Source: Bacillota bacterium | Lineage (GTDB): Bacteria; Bacillota; Clostridia; Lachnospirales; Cellulosilyticaceae | DNA: 55,063 bases | Direction of reading: 5' to 3' | Assembly (NCBI GenBank): GCA_023436395.1 | Contig: JAEZJJ010000008.1 | Span: 1 to 55,063, forward strand | In this document: piece after piece, positions 8,019 through 17,620 of the stretch | How positions within the stretch are numbered: the stretch's first letter is position 1 | Layout: each line of letters opens with the position of its first letter | Translations under genes and position numbers: made by a program | Notes under the pieces: generated by a model | Seen by the model: the letters and a program-made list of their open reading frames with translations, nothing else | What the model was told of the DNA's origin: nothing | Database searches by the model: none

Positions 8019-8636
8019 TTATTTACTAGAACGTTTTTTAACACGTTTTAATCTAAAGAAATCTTCTCTTTCTTTCTCTTCTAAAGCTTCTTGTATATAT
8101 TTAACTTGTTCCTTATACTTAGGAATTTGAATATGTTGAAGCGCATTTGTTCTTTTTTGGGTTTTTTGAATTTCTTTTGCCAACTTAAATACAGAATTGT
8201 CTATCTCTGCAAGTTCATACATCATATAACGCACAGCTCTAAAACGTTCTGCTGCTACATCTAAGGCAGGATTAGTATTATGGAAGCCATAAGTCGGTCT
8301 TATAGGTTTCTTTTCATACTTAATCATAGGAACATCCACACCCATTACACTCTTTAAAAGAATTTCAAATTCTTCATCTTTAGGAATACTACGCACTATA
8401 TTTTCTACATTCTTAATTCCTGATGTAATATTAACATTTTGTAGCTGATTATAAGCTTCTTGTATCGTAGTATAAATTTCACTTTGGATTGCTTTTGCTC
8501 TATCCACTAAGCTCATCATTTCTTTAATCAAAACATTTCTCTTTTTATCTAAAAGCTCAAATCCTTTGTTAGATAGATCAAGGGCAGCTTTAGCCTTAAT
8601 AAGGTTGGATTTAGTAGGTGCAATGAGAACAGCCAT
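8019..8636 (-). CDS. atpD: V-type ATPase subunit D
   Basis: 205-residue central-stalk subunit of the V/A-type ATPase. The conserved N-terminus (VLIAPTKSNLIKAKAALDLS) and the long helical pair with a basic C-terminus (FRLKRVKKRS) are those of subunit D, which forms the rotor shaft inside the A3B3 head. Last gene of the nine-gene operon, starting 3 bases after subunit B. A GGAGAGG site precedes the ATG. No clear terminator follows. Confidence 0.93.
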   Translation of the reverse strand: MAVLIAPTKSNLIKAKAALDLSNKGFELLDKKRNVLIKEMMSLVDRAKAIQSEIYTTIQEAYNQLQNVNITSGIKNVENIVRSIPKDEEFEILLKSVMGVDVPMIKYEKKPIRPTYGFHNTNPALDVAAERFRAVRYMMYELAEIDNSVFKLAKEIQKTQKRTNALQHIQIPKYKEQVKYIQEALEEKEREDFFRLKRVKKRSSK

Positions 8637-8639
8637 AGC

Positions 8640-10025
8640 TTACCTCTCCTTTCCACCTTTATAATACTTCTCTAAGATTTCTGGTTCCACACGGTCAAGC
8701 TCTGATTTAGGCAGTACAGATAAGATTTCCCAACCTAAATCTAGGGTTTCTATAATCGTACGATTTTCACGAGCTCCTTGTGCAACAAATTTTTCTTCAA
8801 AGGCTCTACCAAAGTTCAAATAAAGTTTATCTGTATCTCCCAAATCATCTTCACCTATAATCTGCGCTAGTGAACGTACATCCTGCACCCTTGAATAAGA
8901 TGCAAAAATTTGATTGGAAAGAGCTGCATGGTCTTCTCTTGTATAGTTTTCGCCTATACCGTCTTTCATCAGACGAGAAAGTGAAGGTAGTACATCAATA
9001 GGTGGATAAATACCTTTTTGATTAAGTACACGATTGAGTACAATCTGTCCCTCGGTAATGAATCCTGTTAAGTCTGGGATAGGATGTGTAATATCATCAT
9101 TTGGCATTGTTAAAATAGGAATCAACGTAATAGTTCCTTCTTTTCCTTCTAGCATACCTGCTCTTTCATAAATGGTGGATAAGTCACTATAGAGATAACC
9201 TGGATAACCTTTACGAGAAGGTACTTCTCCACGGGTTGAAGACATTTCTCGAAGTGCTTCGCTATAGCTAGTCATATCTGTTAGTACAACAAGTACATGC
9301 ATATTTTGCTCAAAAGCAAGATATTCTGCTGCTGTAAGGGCACATCTTGGTGTGGAAATTCTTTCTGTAATAGGGTCATCTGCTAGGTTCAAATACATAA
9401 CAACGTGATCCAGTACACCTGCAGCCTCAAATGAGCGTGTAAAGTAAGCCGCATCATCATGACGTACACCCATAGCACCAAATACAACGGCAAAATTATC
9501 TGCATTAGCTCCTTCAATTTTAGCTTGTTGAACAATCTGAACAGCTAATTCATTATGTGCAATACCATTTCCCGAGAAAATAGGTAGTTTTTGGCCACGA
9601 ATCAGTGTCATTAAGGCGTCAATTGCAGAAATACCTGTTTGAATAAAATTTCTTGGATAACGACGTGCTACTGGATTAATAGGACGTCCATTGACATTAT
9701 ATTTTTCCTTTGAAACAATCTGATAAGCCCCATCTACAGGCTCACCAATACCATTAAAAGAACGTCCTAATATTTCTTTAGATAAAGGAAGTTTGAGAGG
9801 TTCTCCAGTGAATTTAATAGAAGTATTACCTGTAGAAATACCTGCTGTTCCTTCAAAAACCTGAACAACAACTGTCTTGCCTTCTACCTTGATAACTTTC
9901 CCTTTTCTCATTTCCCCATTATCTAATTTAATGTGAACCATTTCATCATAGGCAACATCTTCTATATTGGAAAGGACAATAAGGGGTCCTTCTACTTTGT
10001 CTAATTTTAAGTATTCTCTTCTCAT
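8640..10025 (-). CDS. atpB: V-type ATPase subunit B
   Basis: 461-residue non-catalytic B subunit of the A3B3 head. It has the beta-barrel start (YLKLDKVEGPLIVL), a degenerate nucleotide loop (PIFSGNGIAHNEL) in place of Walker A, and the B-subunit signatures YPGYLYSDL and YERAGML. Length matches the family (about 460). The gene sits 15 bases downstream of subunit A, with GGGGAGGGG before its ATG. It binds nucleotide at the interface with A, where A supplies the catalytic residues. Confidence 0.95.
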   Translation of the reverse strand: MRREYLKLDKVEGPLIVLSNIEDVAYDEMVHIKLDNGEMRKGKVIKVEGKTVVVQVFEGTAGISTGNTSIKFTGEPLKLPLSKEILGRSFNGIGEPVDGAYQIVSKEKYNVNGRPINPVARRYPRNFIQTGISAIDALMTLIRGQKLPIFSGNGIAHNELAVQIVQQAKIEGANADNFAVVFGAMGVRHDDAAYFTRSFEAAGVLDHVVMYLNLADDPITERISTPRCALTAAEYLAFEQNMHVLVVLTDMTSYSEALREMSSTRGEVPSRKGYPGYLYSDLSTIYERAGMLEGKEGTITLIPILTMPNDDITHPIPDLTGFITEGQIVLNRVLNQKGIYPPIDVLPSLSRLMKDGIGENYTREDHAALSNQIFASYSRVQDVRSLAQIIGEDDLGDTDKLYLNFGRAFEEKFVAQGARENRTIIETLDLGWEILSVLPKSELDRVEPEILEKYYKGGKER

Positions 10026-10040
10026 ATTTTTCCCCTCCCC

Positions 10041-11813
10041 TTATTGATACTTTTTCATTAATGCATCATAATCATTAACAATACGTGCTCTAAGTTCATC
10101 TAAAAGTTCAATATGGTCATTTGGAATATCATATTTCATTTTAACAACATCCTCAAATACTTGTTCTTTACGTATAGTAGATAATGGAATACCCATTTTA
10201 ACGCATTTTAGTGCATTTTCGTATAAGTCATTGATAACATGTAACATTTTATACTGTTTTTCAAGACTTACATAGGTGTCATCTTTATGTAGGGCATTTT
10301 GTTGTAAGAAGCCCTTCTTAATGGTCCTTGCAATTTCAAGAATCAAACATTGATCATTAGGAAGAACATCTTCACCTACTAATTGCACAATCTCATTTAA
10401 CTTCTCTTCTTCTTGTAATAAACGTACCATTTTAGCACGTAAAGTAAGCATATCTGGTGCTACATTTTCACTATACCAACTTTCTAGTATAGAAACATAA
10501 CTGCTATAACTTGTTAAGTAGTTAATTGAAGGATAGTGTCTTGCATAAGCTAGTTTCTTATCTAGGGCAAGGAACGCACTTACGAAACGTTTTGTATTTT
10601 CTGTTACAGGCTCTGAGAAATCTCCACCTGCTGGTGAAACAGCACCAATAATGGTAACAGATGCTTCTTCTTGTAATCCTAAAGTTTCTACACAACCAGC
10701 TCTCTCATAGAATTGGGCAAGTCTTGAAGGAAGATATGCTGGATAGCCTTCTTCTGCTGGCATTTCCTCAAGTCGTCCTGAGATCTCACGCAATGCTTCT
10801 GCCCATCTAGAAGTAGAATCTGCCATAATTGCCACATCATAACCCATATCTCTGAAGTATTCCGCCATGGTTATACCTGTATAAATACTTGCTTCACGAG
10901 CTGCTACTGGCATGTTAGAAGTATTGGCAATTAATATGGTTCTTTCCATTAAAGGACGATTGGTACGTGGGTCAATAAGTGCCGGAAATTCTTCCAAAAC
11001 GTTGGTCATCTCATTCCCACGTTCACCACATCCAATATAAACAATAATGTCTGCATCACTCCACTTGGCAAGTTGATGCTGAGTAACTGTTTTCCCTGTT
11101 CCAAATCCTCCAGGAAGACCTACCGTTCCACCTTTAGCAACCGGGAAAAAGGTATCTATAACACGTTGACCTGTAATAAGTGGTTTATAAATAGGCATTC
11201 TTCTGTGAATAGGCCTTGGTTTTCTTACTGGCCATTTTTGTACTAAGGTTAGGTTGATTGTTTCACCATTAGCTATTTCTAGTACGACAATTGGATCATT
11301 GAGACAATATTCTCCACTTGGCTTAACTTCTACAACTTTCCCTTTTACATAAGGAGGTACTAGGATTTTATGAAGGATGCTTTGAGTTTCTTGTACCGTT
11401 GCATAAACCATACCACCACTTAATTCTTGACCTAATTCTGCAGTAACTGTTACTTCCCATATCTTCTCTTCATCTAATGAAAGTAAACCTATACCTTCTG
11501 GTATAAAATCACTAGAGATTTCTTGTATTTTCTTTAATGGCCTTTGGATTCCATCAAACATATTACTGAGCATACCAGGCCCTAAGCTTAATGAAAGAGG
11601 AGCACCTGTGGGGTTAATACATTCACCAGCTCTAAGCCCTTCTGTTTCTTCATAAACCTGAATTGTTGCCACATCTCCTTGCAAAGAAACAACTTCTCCT
11701 ATAAGCTGTCTTTCTCCTACTGTTACCATTTCATTTACTTTAAAATCAGCCATTCCTGAACCTTTAACAACTGGACCATTAATGAGTTCTACTATACCAA
11801 ACCCACTATTCAT
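10041..11813 (-). CDS. atpA: V-type ATPase catalytic subunit A
   Basis: 590-residue catalytic subunit. Walker A GGFGTGKT holds Lys241, GCGERGNEM carries the catalytic glutamate, and the non-homologous insertion typical of A subunits lies between about residues 110 and 190. It hydrolyses or makes ATP in the peripheral head. I take the ATG at 11813: GAGGTGG lies 8-9 bases before it and the usual start MxxGxIxxINGPVV follows, whereas a start seven codons upstream lies inside subunit E and lacks a site. The gene overlaps the end of subunit E by 8 bases, implying translational coupling. Confidence 0.95.
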   Translation of the reverse strand: MNSGFGIVELINGPVVKGSGMADFKVNEMVTVGERQLIGEVVSLQGDVATIQVYEETEGLRAGECINPTGAPLSLSLGPGMLSNMFDGIQRPLKKIQEISSDFIPEGIGLLSLDEEKIWEVTVTAELGQELSGGMVYATVQETQSILHKILVPPYVKGKVVEVKPSGEYCLNDPIVVLEIANGETINLTLVQKWPVRKPRPIHRRMPIYKPLITGQRVIDTFFPVAKGGTVGLPGGFGTGKTVTQHQLAKWSDADIIVYIGCGERGNEMTNVLEEFPALIDPRTNRPLMERTILIANTSNMPVAAREASIYTGITMAEYFRDMGYDVAIMADSTSRWAEALREISGRLEEMPAEEGYPAYLPSRLAQFYERAGCVETLGLQEEASVTIIGAVSPAGGDFSEPVTENTKRFVSAFLALDKKLAYARHYPSINYLTSYSSYVSILESWYSENVAPDMLTLRAKMVRLLQEEEKLNEIVQLVGEDVLPNDQCLILEIARTIKKGFLQQNALHKDDTYVSLEKQYKMLHVINDLYENALKCVKMGIPLSTIRKEQVFEDVVKMKYDIPNDHIELLDELRARIVNDYDALMKKYQ

Positions 11814-12447
11814 TTGTTTCACCCACCTCTCCAATTGCTAATGTGATTTTTTCAACAATGCTATCTTTATTCTCTTCAAGCATCCCACGGATACTTTGAT
11901 CAACGCGCATATTTAATGATGAATCTTCTATGATAAATCCACCTATAATCTCTTCACTTGTTTCTTTAAATGAAAGCTTTTCAGAAGAAACGCCTAAGGC
12001 AATTAATTGTTCTAAAATAAATGCCTTATTTATTGTAAAATCATTTGATGTAACAAATACTACTAATGGATTAGTATAATCCTTTAAAAAATCCAGTTCA
12101 GAAACACGCTTTGAAAGATAAACTTTGTACTCAGGTGTTAAAACAAATTCCTTTATACGTTCTTCAAGAGCAGTCATAAAGCGCTCTACCACTTTTTCTT
12201 TTGTCCACATTGCTTCTTTCTTACTGGTTAGCTTACCCTTACTTATAAGTTCTATTTTCTTACTCTCTGCCTTTCTTCTAGCTTGCTCAATAATGTCACA
12301 TGCTTCTTTATCTACACGAAACTTACTTTCTGCACTAGCCTTTTGATATTCCTTTTCTAATTCATAGAACTTTTGTTCCATTTCATCCTTAATATCTTGA
12401 TGTAATAACTTTGAAAATAACGTCAGTTTTTGTTCAATCGTAACCAT
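11806..12447 (-). CDS. atpE: V-type ATPase subunit E
   Basis: 213-residue peripheral-stalk subunit. The N-terminal 90 residues are a long charged helix, and the C-terminal part contains a compact domain ending with the conserved IIGGFIIEDSSLNMRVDQSI block. It pairs with the small G/H coiled-coil subunit to form the stator stalks. AGGGG followed by TGAGAAGA places the likely start at the ATG at 12447; a GTG three codons upstream is directly against the stop of subunit F and less likely. Overlaps subunit A by 8 bases. Confidence 0.9.
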   Translation of the reverse strand: MVTIEQKLTLFSKLLHQDIKDEMEQKFYELEKEYQKASAESKFRVDKEACDIIEQARRKAESKKIELISKGKLTSKKEAMWTKEKVVERFMTALEERIKEFVLTPEYKVYLSKRVSELDFLKDYTNPLVVFVTSNDFTINKAFILEQLIALGVSSEKLSFKETSEEIIGGFIIEDSSLNMRVDQSIRGMLEENKDSIVEKITLAIGEVGETNE

Positions 12448-12458
12448 TCTTCTCACCC

Positions 12459-12767
12459 CTATATGCGAATGCCTACAGACTCTCTTACATAACTTGTAAT
12501 AATATCAGAGCCTCTAGTGGTACCATGTCTATCTGGAATTTCTATTATTAATGGTTTTTTATACTTAATCTTATAATTCATAATTTCATCATGAGCTAAA
12601 TCAACAATTTTTTCAGTAAGAATAATGATTCCTATCTCCGTATTATCAATTGCTTTTTTTAAGCTTTCTAACACTTCTTCTCTATCATGGAGCACAATGC
12701 CATCAATCCCTGCAAGTCTCATTCCAACTAAGGTATCATGATTATCGCTAATTAAAAAAGATTTCAC
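12459..12767 (-). CDS. atpF: V-type ATPase subunit F
   Basis: 102-residue central-stalk subunit with the small Rossmann-like fold of V/A-ATPase subunit F. It shows the starts SFLISDNHDTLVGMRLAGID and IGIIILTEKIVD and the conserved PLIIEIPDRHG before a final helix. It binds subunit D in the rotor. AAGGAGG precedes the ATG. Confidence 0.92.
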   Translation of the reverse strand: MKSFLISDNHDTLVGMRLAGIDGIVLHDREEVLESLKKAIDNTEIGIIILTEKIVDLAHDEIMNYKIKYKKPLIIEIPDRHGTTRGSDIITSYVRESVGIRI

Positions 12768-12816
12768 ATGCTTCTACCTCCTTATTTTATAAAATCAAGA
12801 ATGAAGAAGGTGAAAT

Positions 12817-13263
12817 TTATACAAATAAAATTAAGATAGAAATAATCATACCGTAAATAGCAATACCTTCAGCCATACCTACAAAGATTAATGTTTTACC
12901 TAAAACACTAGAGTCTTCTGATACTGCACCAATTGCAGATGAACCAACTGAACCAACTGCTACACCTGTACCAATGGTTGCAATACCTGTACTAAGTGCT
13001 GCTGCTAAATATTTAAAACCTTCACCTAAAGTCATACCAGTTGATGCAGCATTATTGGCTGTTTCTGTTGCTGCTGCTAATACGACTTGATCTGCACCTA
13101 CTACAACAAAAGCCACTACAGTTGCTGCAAATAGACCTACAGATGTTAAGAGTTGTGTTCTTAAATTTCCTGTTCTATTACTTTTCATTGTTTTTACACC
13201 ATAAAGAATTGTTCCTACTACGATCATTGTTGATAAAACGATTATTACTTGCATCATTATCAT
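12817..13263 (-). CDS. atpK: V-type ATPase membrane subunit K (proteolipid c)
   Basis: 148-residue proteolipid of the rotor ring with four hydrophobic stretches: about 6-22, 37-66, 83-108 and 120-147. The last two form the canonical c-hairpin: a Gly/Ala-rich helix (TGVAVGSVGSSAIGA) and a helix with the ion-binding carboxylate Glu132 in GMAEGIAIYG. The first two lack a second carboxylate, so there is one ion site per four-helix subunit, as in V-type rings. The first-helix Gln and the Ser/Thr after the Glu seen in many sodium-binding rings are absent here. Start choice among clustered ATGs (13263, 13257, 13254) is uncertain. Confidence 0.92.
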   Translation of the reverse strand: MIMMQVIIVLSTMIVVGTILYGVKTMKSNRTGNLRTQLLTSVGLFAATVVAFVVVGADQVVLAAATETANNAASTGMTLGEGFKYLAAALSTGIATIGTGVAVGSVGSSAIGAVSEDSSVLGKTLIFVGMAEGIAIYGMIISILILFV

Positions 13264-13286
13264 TCATTCCTTTCATGAATATAAAT

Positions 13287-15260
13287 TTATTTTTCTAAAT
13301 TAATAGGCTCATAGGCTACGCCATCTCCACTAAAATATTTACTAAACATTTCATAGTATTGGAGCCTTAGCCCTTGAATAAATACAACTAATCCTTCTAA
13401 GGTTAAGATGAGGACATTCCCAAGTATTAACATAAATATCTTTAATGGGGTATTGGGCATCATCCTTGCCATCACCGAAAAAGCCATAAATAGTCCCGCA
13501 TGGTTAAGTGCAAATGCACCCACACGAATAAAAGAAATTGCATTACTTAAAGTTGAAAGTATTGTTTCTACTCCTTCGAATCCACTCTCAATAAAATAGG
13601 ATCCTTTTTCTCCATGTATAAGAGGACGTTTTCCCTCCATCAAATGGGCTAATGGTTCTTTGAAAACCATAACTACTAACATGATGAGCATCACAAATAT
13701 CGGAATATATACTGGAACTGGGATAACATTAACTAAACATAAGGCTACTCCAATAAGTCCTACAAAAAACATATAGCCTGCTATACCATTTTTTCCAAAA
13801 AAAGCTTGCTCTAAATCCTTTCTTTTAAGGGCATTAATAATACCTATTAGAAAAGATACGGTAAGTACTGCTACACCAAATGCCACACCTACAATAAGAA
13901 TAGGCATAATATTTACCTTATTCAAAGGTCCACCATGAAAAAGTGCAAATTTTGAAATGCATTCCACATCCTCTAATCCAAAAACACTCCCATAGACAAA
14001 TCCAAATACCATGGAAGTACCGCCTAAGCGCTTAAGGATTCCACCTGCTACTCCCATCTTCTTACTAATGAAGATGCCTGCTAAAAAGTATATAAAACCT
14101 TGACCAACATCTCCAAACATAATACCAAACATCAAACAGAAAGTAATAGCTAAGAATGGAGTAGGATCTATCTCACCATATGTTGGCAAACCATATAATT
14201 GCACAATAAGCTCAAATGGCCTAAAAAACCAATTGTTCTTCAATTTTGTTGGTGGTGTTAAATCGTTATCGAGTTCCTTAGGCTTCTTTGCCATCATGAC
14301 ATACTTATCAGTCACATCACCAATTCGCTCCTCTAGCTTGCGATAATCTTTAGCTCTAATCCAAGCTGAAATGACAAATACATTATTTCCTCTAAAAACT
14401 TGCTTTTTAAGGTCAATTATTTTTGTTTCTAGCTTAATCCTTGTGTAGATTTTATTTAAAAGAAGAATAAGTTCTCCTTTGTTTTCAAAAATATCCTTTT
14501 CTAATCTTTCAATCTGTTTCTTAAAAATATCAATCTTTCTTTCATTTTCTTTTCGACAATCAATAACGTCTCCTTCTAATTGACACTGAACTTCTAATGG
14601 ATGCCAATTTAAGGACTTTAATATTTTTTGCGTTTCTTCTTCTAGTTGCTTTAAATAAAAAATAATATAAATATCTTCTCTTGAGTCCTCTAGTTCTCCT
14701 ATTTCAAAAATAAGGGCACTAATATTCTCTTGGTTCTTCTTAATATGTACTCTATTGTCCTTTGAAAGCATTCCCACTTCATAATTAAAGTAATTTAATT
14801 GATTAAGTTTTGAAAAATCAATTTGTTTATTAATTGAACATAAATTTTGATTAAGCACTTGGAGGGTTTTCATCTGCTCTCTTTTTTCATTAATGGCTAC
14901 AACATTGTGCCCAATACTACTGTGTATGTTATCATAATCCTCTAATGCCTGCTCTTTCGTATAGAACTTAATGTCTTCCTTCACAAAATACATAGGTAAA
15001 TGTAAGTCTGTAGCCATTGTCTCTATATTAGCTAAAATAGAAAAGTACTTATTCTCAAATTCAGCGTAGTTCTCCTCTTTAATGGCATCACTAGTTAGAA
15101 GCATCGCTTCATACTCATGCATTAAATAATTGTTATCGTACATTTGACTATGGCTTAAGTTTAAATGTACCTTCTCACATAGTACTAATTCCTGAAGTAT
15201 TGCATACTCTTGATCTAGGGCGCCTACTAGACTTAAGAGTTTCATTTTCTCAATAGCCAT
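13287..15260 (-). CDS. atpI: V-type ATPase subunit I (membrane subunit a)
   Basis: 657-residue stator subunit. The N-terminal half (to about 330) is cytoplasmic and rich in coiled coil, and the C-terminal half has about seven to eight transmembrane helices, including FFRPFELIVQLYGLPTYGEIDPTP and the final block AISFIRVGAFALNHAG with the conserved arginine of the ion half-channels. It links the stalks to the proton or sodium path. I use the ATG at 15260, 8 bases after GGAGGA; a TTG two codons upstream is only 2 bases from that site. Confidence 0.94.
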   Translation of the reverse strand: MAIEKMKLLSLVGALDQEYAILQELVLCEKVHLNLSHSQMYDNNYLMHEYEAMLLTSDAIKEENYAEFENKYFSILANIETMATDLHLPMYFVKEDIKFYTKEQALEDYDNIHSSIGHNVVAINEKREQMKTLQVLNQNLCSINKQIDFSKLNQLNYFNYEVGMLSKDNRVHIKKNQENISALIFEIGELEDSREDIYIIFYLKQLEEETQKILKSLNWHPLEVQCQLEGDVIDCRKENERKIDIFKKQIERLEKDIFENKGELILLLNKIYTRIKLETKIIDLKKQVFRGNNVFVISAWIRAKDYRKLEERIGDVTDKYVMMAKKPKELDNDLTPPTKLKNNWFFRPFELIVQLYGLPTYGEIDPTPFLAITFCLMFGIMFGDVGQGFIYFLAGIFISKKMGVAGGILKRLGGTSMVFGFVYGSVFGLEDVECISKFALFHGGPLNKVNIMPILIVGVAFGVAVLTVSFLIGIINALKRKDLEQAFFGKNGIAGYMFFVGLIGVALCLVNVIPVPVYIPIFVMLIMLVVMVFKEPLAHLMEGKRPLIHGEKGSYFIESGFEGVETILSTLSNAISFIRVGAFALNHAGLFMAFSVMARMMPNTPLKIFMLILGNVLILTLEGLVVFIQGLRLQYYEMFSKYFSGDGVAYEPINLEK

Positions 15261-15279
15261 GTGCAAATTCCTCCGCTCA

Positions 15280-16317
15280 TTATATTGTGTGAACTAAATA
15301 CTTCCTTAGTTCATTTTCTAATAAGGCGTATCTTACACCTTCTGTTAATGCTACTAAATCCTTTACTTCTATCTGTAAAGTATAAATGTAGGCAATAGCT
15401 GCTTGAACACTTTCACCTTCTCTTCCCATTTGCCCTATATACCTCAGTAAATACTTATCAGTTCTGCAATCGATAAAGGCATCTTCCCCATCTTTAAATA
15501 AAGCATAACCTAAATATTCTTCTATCTTATTCATTAACTCATCTATGTTATTTGTATAGCTTAGTTTTTTTAACTTTTTATAGGTTAATTTATTACCACA
15601 AGGTAAACTGTAAATCAATATTTCTTCTGGTGAAATATCATAATACTTATTGGCTCTATAAATCCATTGTGCATTAATGAAATCTGCCTTTGTACCAATC
15701 ATCTGCTTGGCTAAAACTTCATCTACTTTATTAAGTTTACTAGCTCTTTCCATAAGCGTTTTATAAAATAAAATATAGAGCTGCATCTCCATATGGAACT
15801 CTCTTTTATCCATGTCCTCTTGTGTCAGATTCTTAATTGCACTATAATAGACAGTTCCCTTTAATGCATCTATAAATTGATTGACGGTGCTACAAGATAA
15901 GAGTTTATTATACTGTGATATTCCCCACTTTTCAGAATGAACAAAAAGACTTCTTGCGGATTCTAAATCTTCATTTCTAGAAATACTTCTAAGCAATAGC
16001 TGCAAATCACTAATTTCATATTCCATTAGAAAGGTTTTAAAAAATTCCTTATAGCTTCCAGAAAAATAATGTAGCATTACTTCTATTTCTTTTACGATAT
16101 AACCTTCTAACATCATTTCTAAATCAGCCCGGTGTAATTCTTCCCCTTTGTGATTTTCTATAATTGCTTTATAACCATCTCTCTTTTTTAAGAAATCAAT
16201 CATCTGGTTAATGTGATTAAATTCAACAACCTTTCCCCATTCATTTTTTGAAAGAAGTACTCTTCGCTTACTGTGAATTTTAGTATTGATGGCTCTATAG
16301 GCAGCAAAAGGATTCAT
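15280..16317 (-). CDS. atpC: V-type ATPase subunit C
   Basis: 345-residue all-helical subunit that caps the rotor ring (the d subunit of eukaryotic enzymes). It has the three-fold repeated helical pattern and polar composition of the AtpC/NtpC family, with the typical basic N-terminus (AAYRAINTKIHSKRR). It couples the central stalk to the K ring. GGAGG lies 7 bases before the ATG, and only 2 bases separate it from the preceding small subunit gene. Confidence 0.9.
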   Translation of the reverse strand: MNPFAAYRAINTKIHSKRRVLLSKNEWGKVVEFNHINQMIDFLKKRDGYKAIIENHKGEELHRADLEMMLEGYIVKEIEVMLHYFSGSYKEFFKTFLMEYEISDLQLLLRSISRNEDLESARSLFVHSEKWGISQYNKLLSCSTVNQFIDALKGTVYYSAIKNLTQEDMDKREFHMEMQLYILFYKTLMERASKLNKVDEVLAKQMIGTKADFINAQWIYRANKYYDISPEEILIYSLPCGNKLTYKKLKKLSYTNNIDELMNKIEEYLGYALFKDGEDAFIDCRTDKYLLRYIGQMGREGESVQAAIAYIYTLQIEVKDLVALTEGVRYALLENELRKYLVHTI

Positions 16318-16319
16318 TG

Positions 16320-16637
16320 TTATCCCTCCACAACTACGAGTTCTTCAAATACTTGCTTTAATAAAGCTTCTTCAACTTGTAAATAGTGATTTTCAACAGC
16401 AAGTGAAACCTTTTTACACTTCTCTTCTTCTAAATGATGTCTAGTCATACCAACAGCAACAATTTGCTCATAAACTTCTTTTGCTTTTTCTCTTGCTTCT
16501 GCTAGTGTACTTTCTTTATACTCTTGGATTTGCTTTTCATATTGCTCTTTTTTTAATCTTAAAGCTTCTTCGTTCCCTCTTCTGGTATTGAATGCAACCG
16601 TGTCGATTTGAACAATTTGCTTAATAATATCTTCCAT
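16320..16637 (-). CDS. V-type ATPase G/H-like stalk subunit
   Basis: 105-residue, almost wholly helical protein with a central coiled coil (RLKKEQYEKQIQEYKESTLA...), the expected partner of subunit E in the peripheral stalk. Low-complexity helices make family assignment rest on size, composition and position as first gene of the ATPase operon. GAGGG lies 8 bases before the ATG. Confidence 0.75.
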   Translation of the reverse strand: MEDIIKQIVQIDTVAFNTRRGNEEALRLKKEQYEKQIQEYKESTLAEAREKAKEVYEQIVAVGMTRHHLEEEKCKKVSLAVENHYLQVEEALLKQVFEELVVVEG

Positions 16638-17025
16638 AATAATCCCTCACTTAAAGTAACCTTCATACTGGTTTACCTTGTTATTTGACCTATTACTTTT
16701 ATTATTCTATCACTTTATTTTTAAAAATAAAGATATATTTTCATTATACAGATTATAATAAAAAAAAGCTAATTTCAATTTTTTTACAATATAGCATAAT
16801 CCATAGTTTAGAAAGCATTTATTTATATAAAATTTTAATCTATTTACATTTTATCTTTTAAAAATTATCGATTATATCTATATTCAGCATCCTTGAAGAA
16901 TACTTTTTGTGCATTATTAGAGATTATTTTCATTTTCTTCATTAATGAACTTCTATAATCTTTAATTTTTTCTTAACACAAAAAGCACTTATTCCACAAT
17001 ATTATTTGTAGAATAAGTGCCTTTT
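16638..17025. other. intergenic region upstream of the V-ATPase operon
   Basis: A very AT-rich gap with no gene. It must carry the ATPase promoter: on the minus strand GATAGAATAAT near 16693-16703 is a possible -10 element, without a convincing -35. A perfect 20-base palindrome, CTTTATTTTT/AAAAATAAAG (16713-16732), sits just upstream of it. The terminator of the preceding membrane-protein gene is at its far end. Confidence 0.5.
16981..17024 (-). terminator. terminator of the 17.0-kb membrane-protein gene
   Basis: GCACTTATTC (16985-16994) pairs with GAATAAGTGC (17011-17020), continued inward by ACAA/TTGT. On the minus strand TTTTTGTG follows. Confidence 0.85.
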
Positions 17026-17544
17026 TTACTCCGCTACCTTTTCGGACTTTAAACGAGTCAAAATACCCTCTAAATCCTTTTTATTATTTCCAAATATCAT
17101 TAATTTGGTATAGTTATAACTGTCTATCTCTTTAGTTAGTGTCATGGTAACCGTTGTCTTTAAACGACCTTCTTTAATCTTTAACTCTTCAATATCCCCT
17201 TGTTTTACTTGATACCCTAAGTAACTTATACGACTTGCTTCTTCTGTAAAAAAAACTGAATAAAAACTATTAATAATTGTAAAGCCAATCACTAAAATGG
17301 TGATCAGAATACTATCCTTATTAATAGGTCTTCCCCCTATTATAGCAACTCCATTAATCGCTATTGTCGTTACTATGCAGGCTGTACTTACAGTAGTAAA
17401 GAAATCCTTTTTTATAGAAAATATTGATTTACAATCTTTATATTGATTCTTAAATCTTCTAGCACTTATTGTATTCATTAATCGCAGTGCAATAACTAAT
17501 ACATAAATAATTGCTATTAAATAGTAAGACCACTTAATATCCAT
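17026..17544 (-). CDS. hypothetical membrane protein
   Basis: 172-residue protein that I do not recognise. Three hydrophobic segments at about residues 6-24, 50-70 and 78-100 are followed by a 70-residue cytoplasmic-looking tail rich in Lys, Glu and Thr. The end of the tail (FGNNKKDLEGILTRLKSEK) resembles a small ligand-binding or PH-like fold, but this is only an impression. It is a single gene with its own terminator. No cysteine clusters or catalytic motifs. Confidence 0.7.
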   Translation of the reverse strand: MDIKWSYYLIAIIYVLVIALRLMNTISARRFKNQYKDCKSIFSIKKDFFTTVSTACIVTTIAINGVAIIGGRPINKDSILITILVIGFTIINSFYSVFFTEEASRISYLGYQVKQGDIEELKIKEGRLKTTVTMTLTKEIDSYNYTKLMIFGNNKKDLEGILTRLKSEKVAE

Positions 17545-17592
17545 CCTAGACTCCTTCCTGCATAAAATGCACTTTACTTTTCAGGATTTTAA

Positions 17593-17620
17593 AAATAACT
17601 GCTCATACGAGCAGTTATTT
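17593..17620 (-). terminator. terminator of the SEC-C gene
   Basis: AAATAACTGCTC (17593-17604) pairs with GAGCAGTTATTT (17609-17620). It includes the stop codon of the SEC-C gene and is followed on the minus strand by TTTAAAATCC. Confidence 0.85.
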
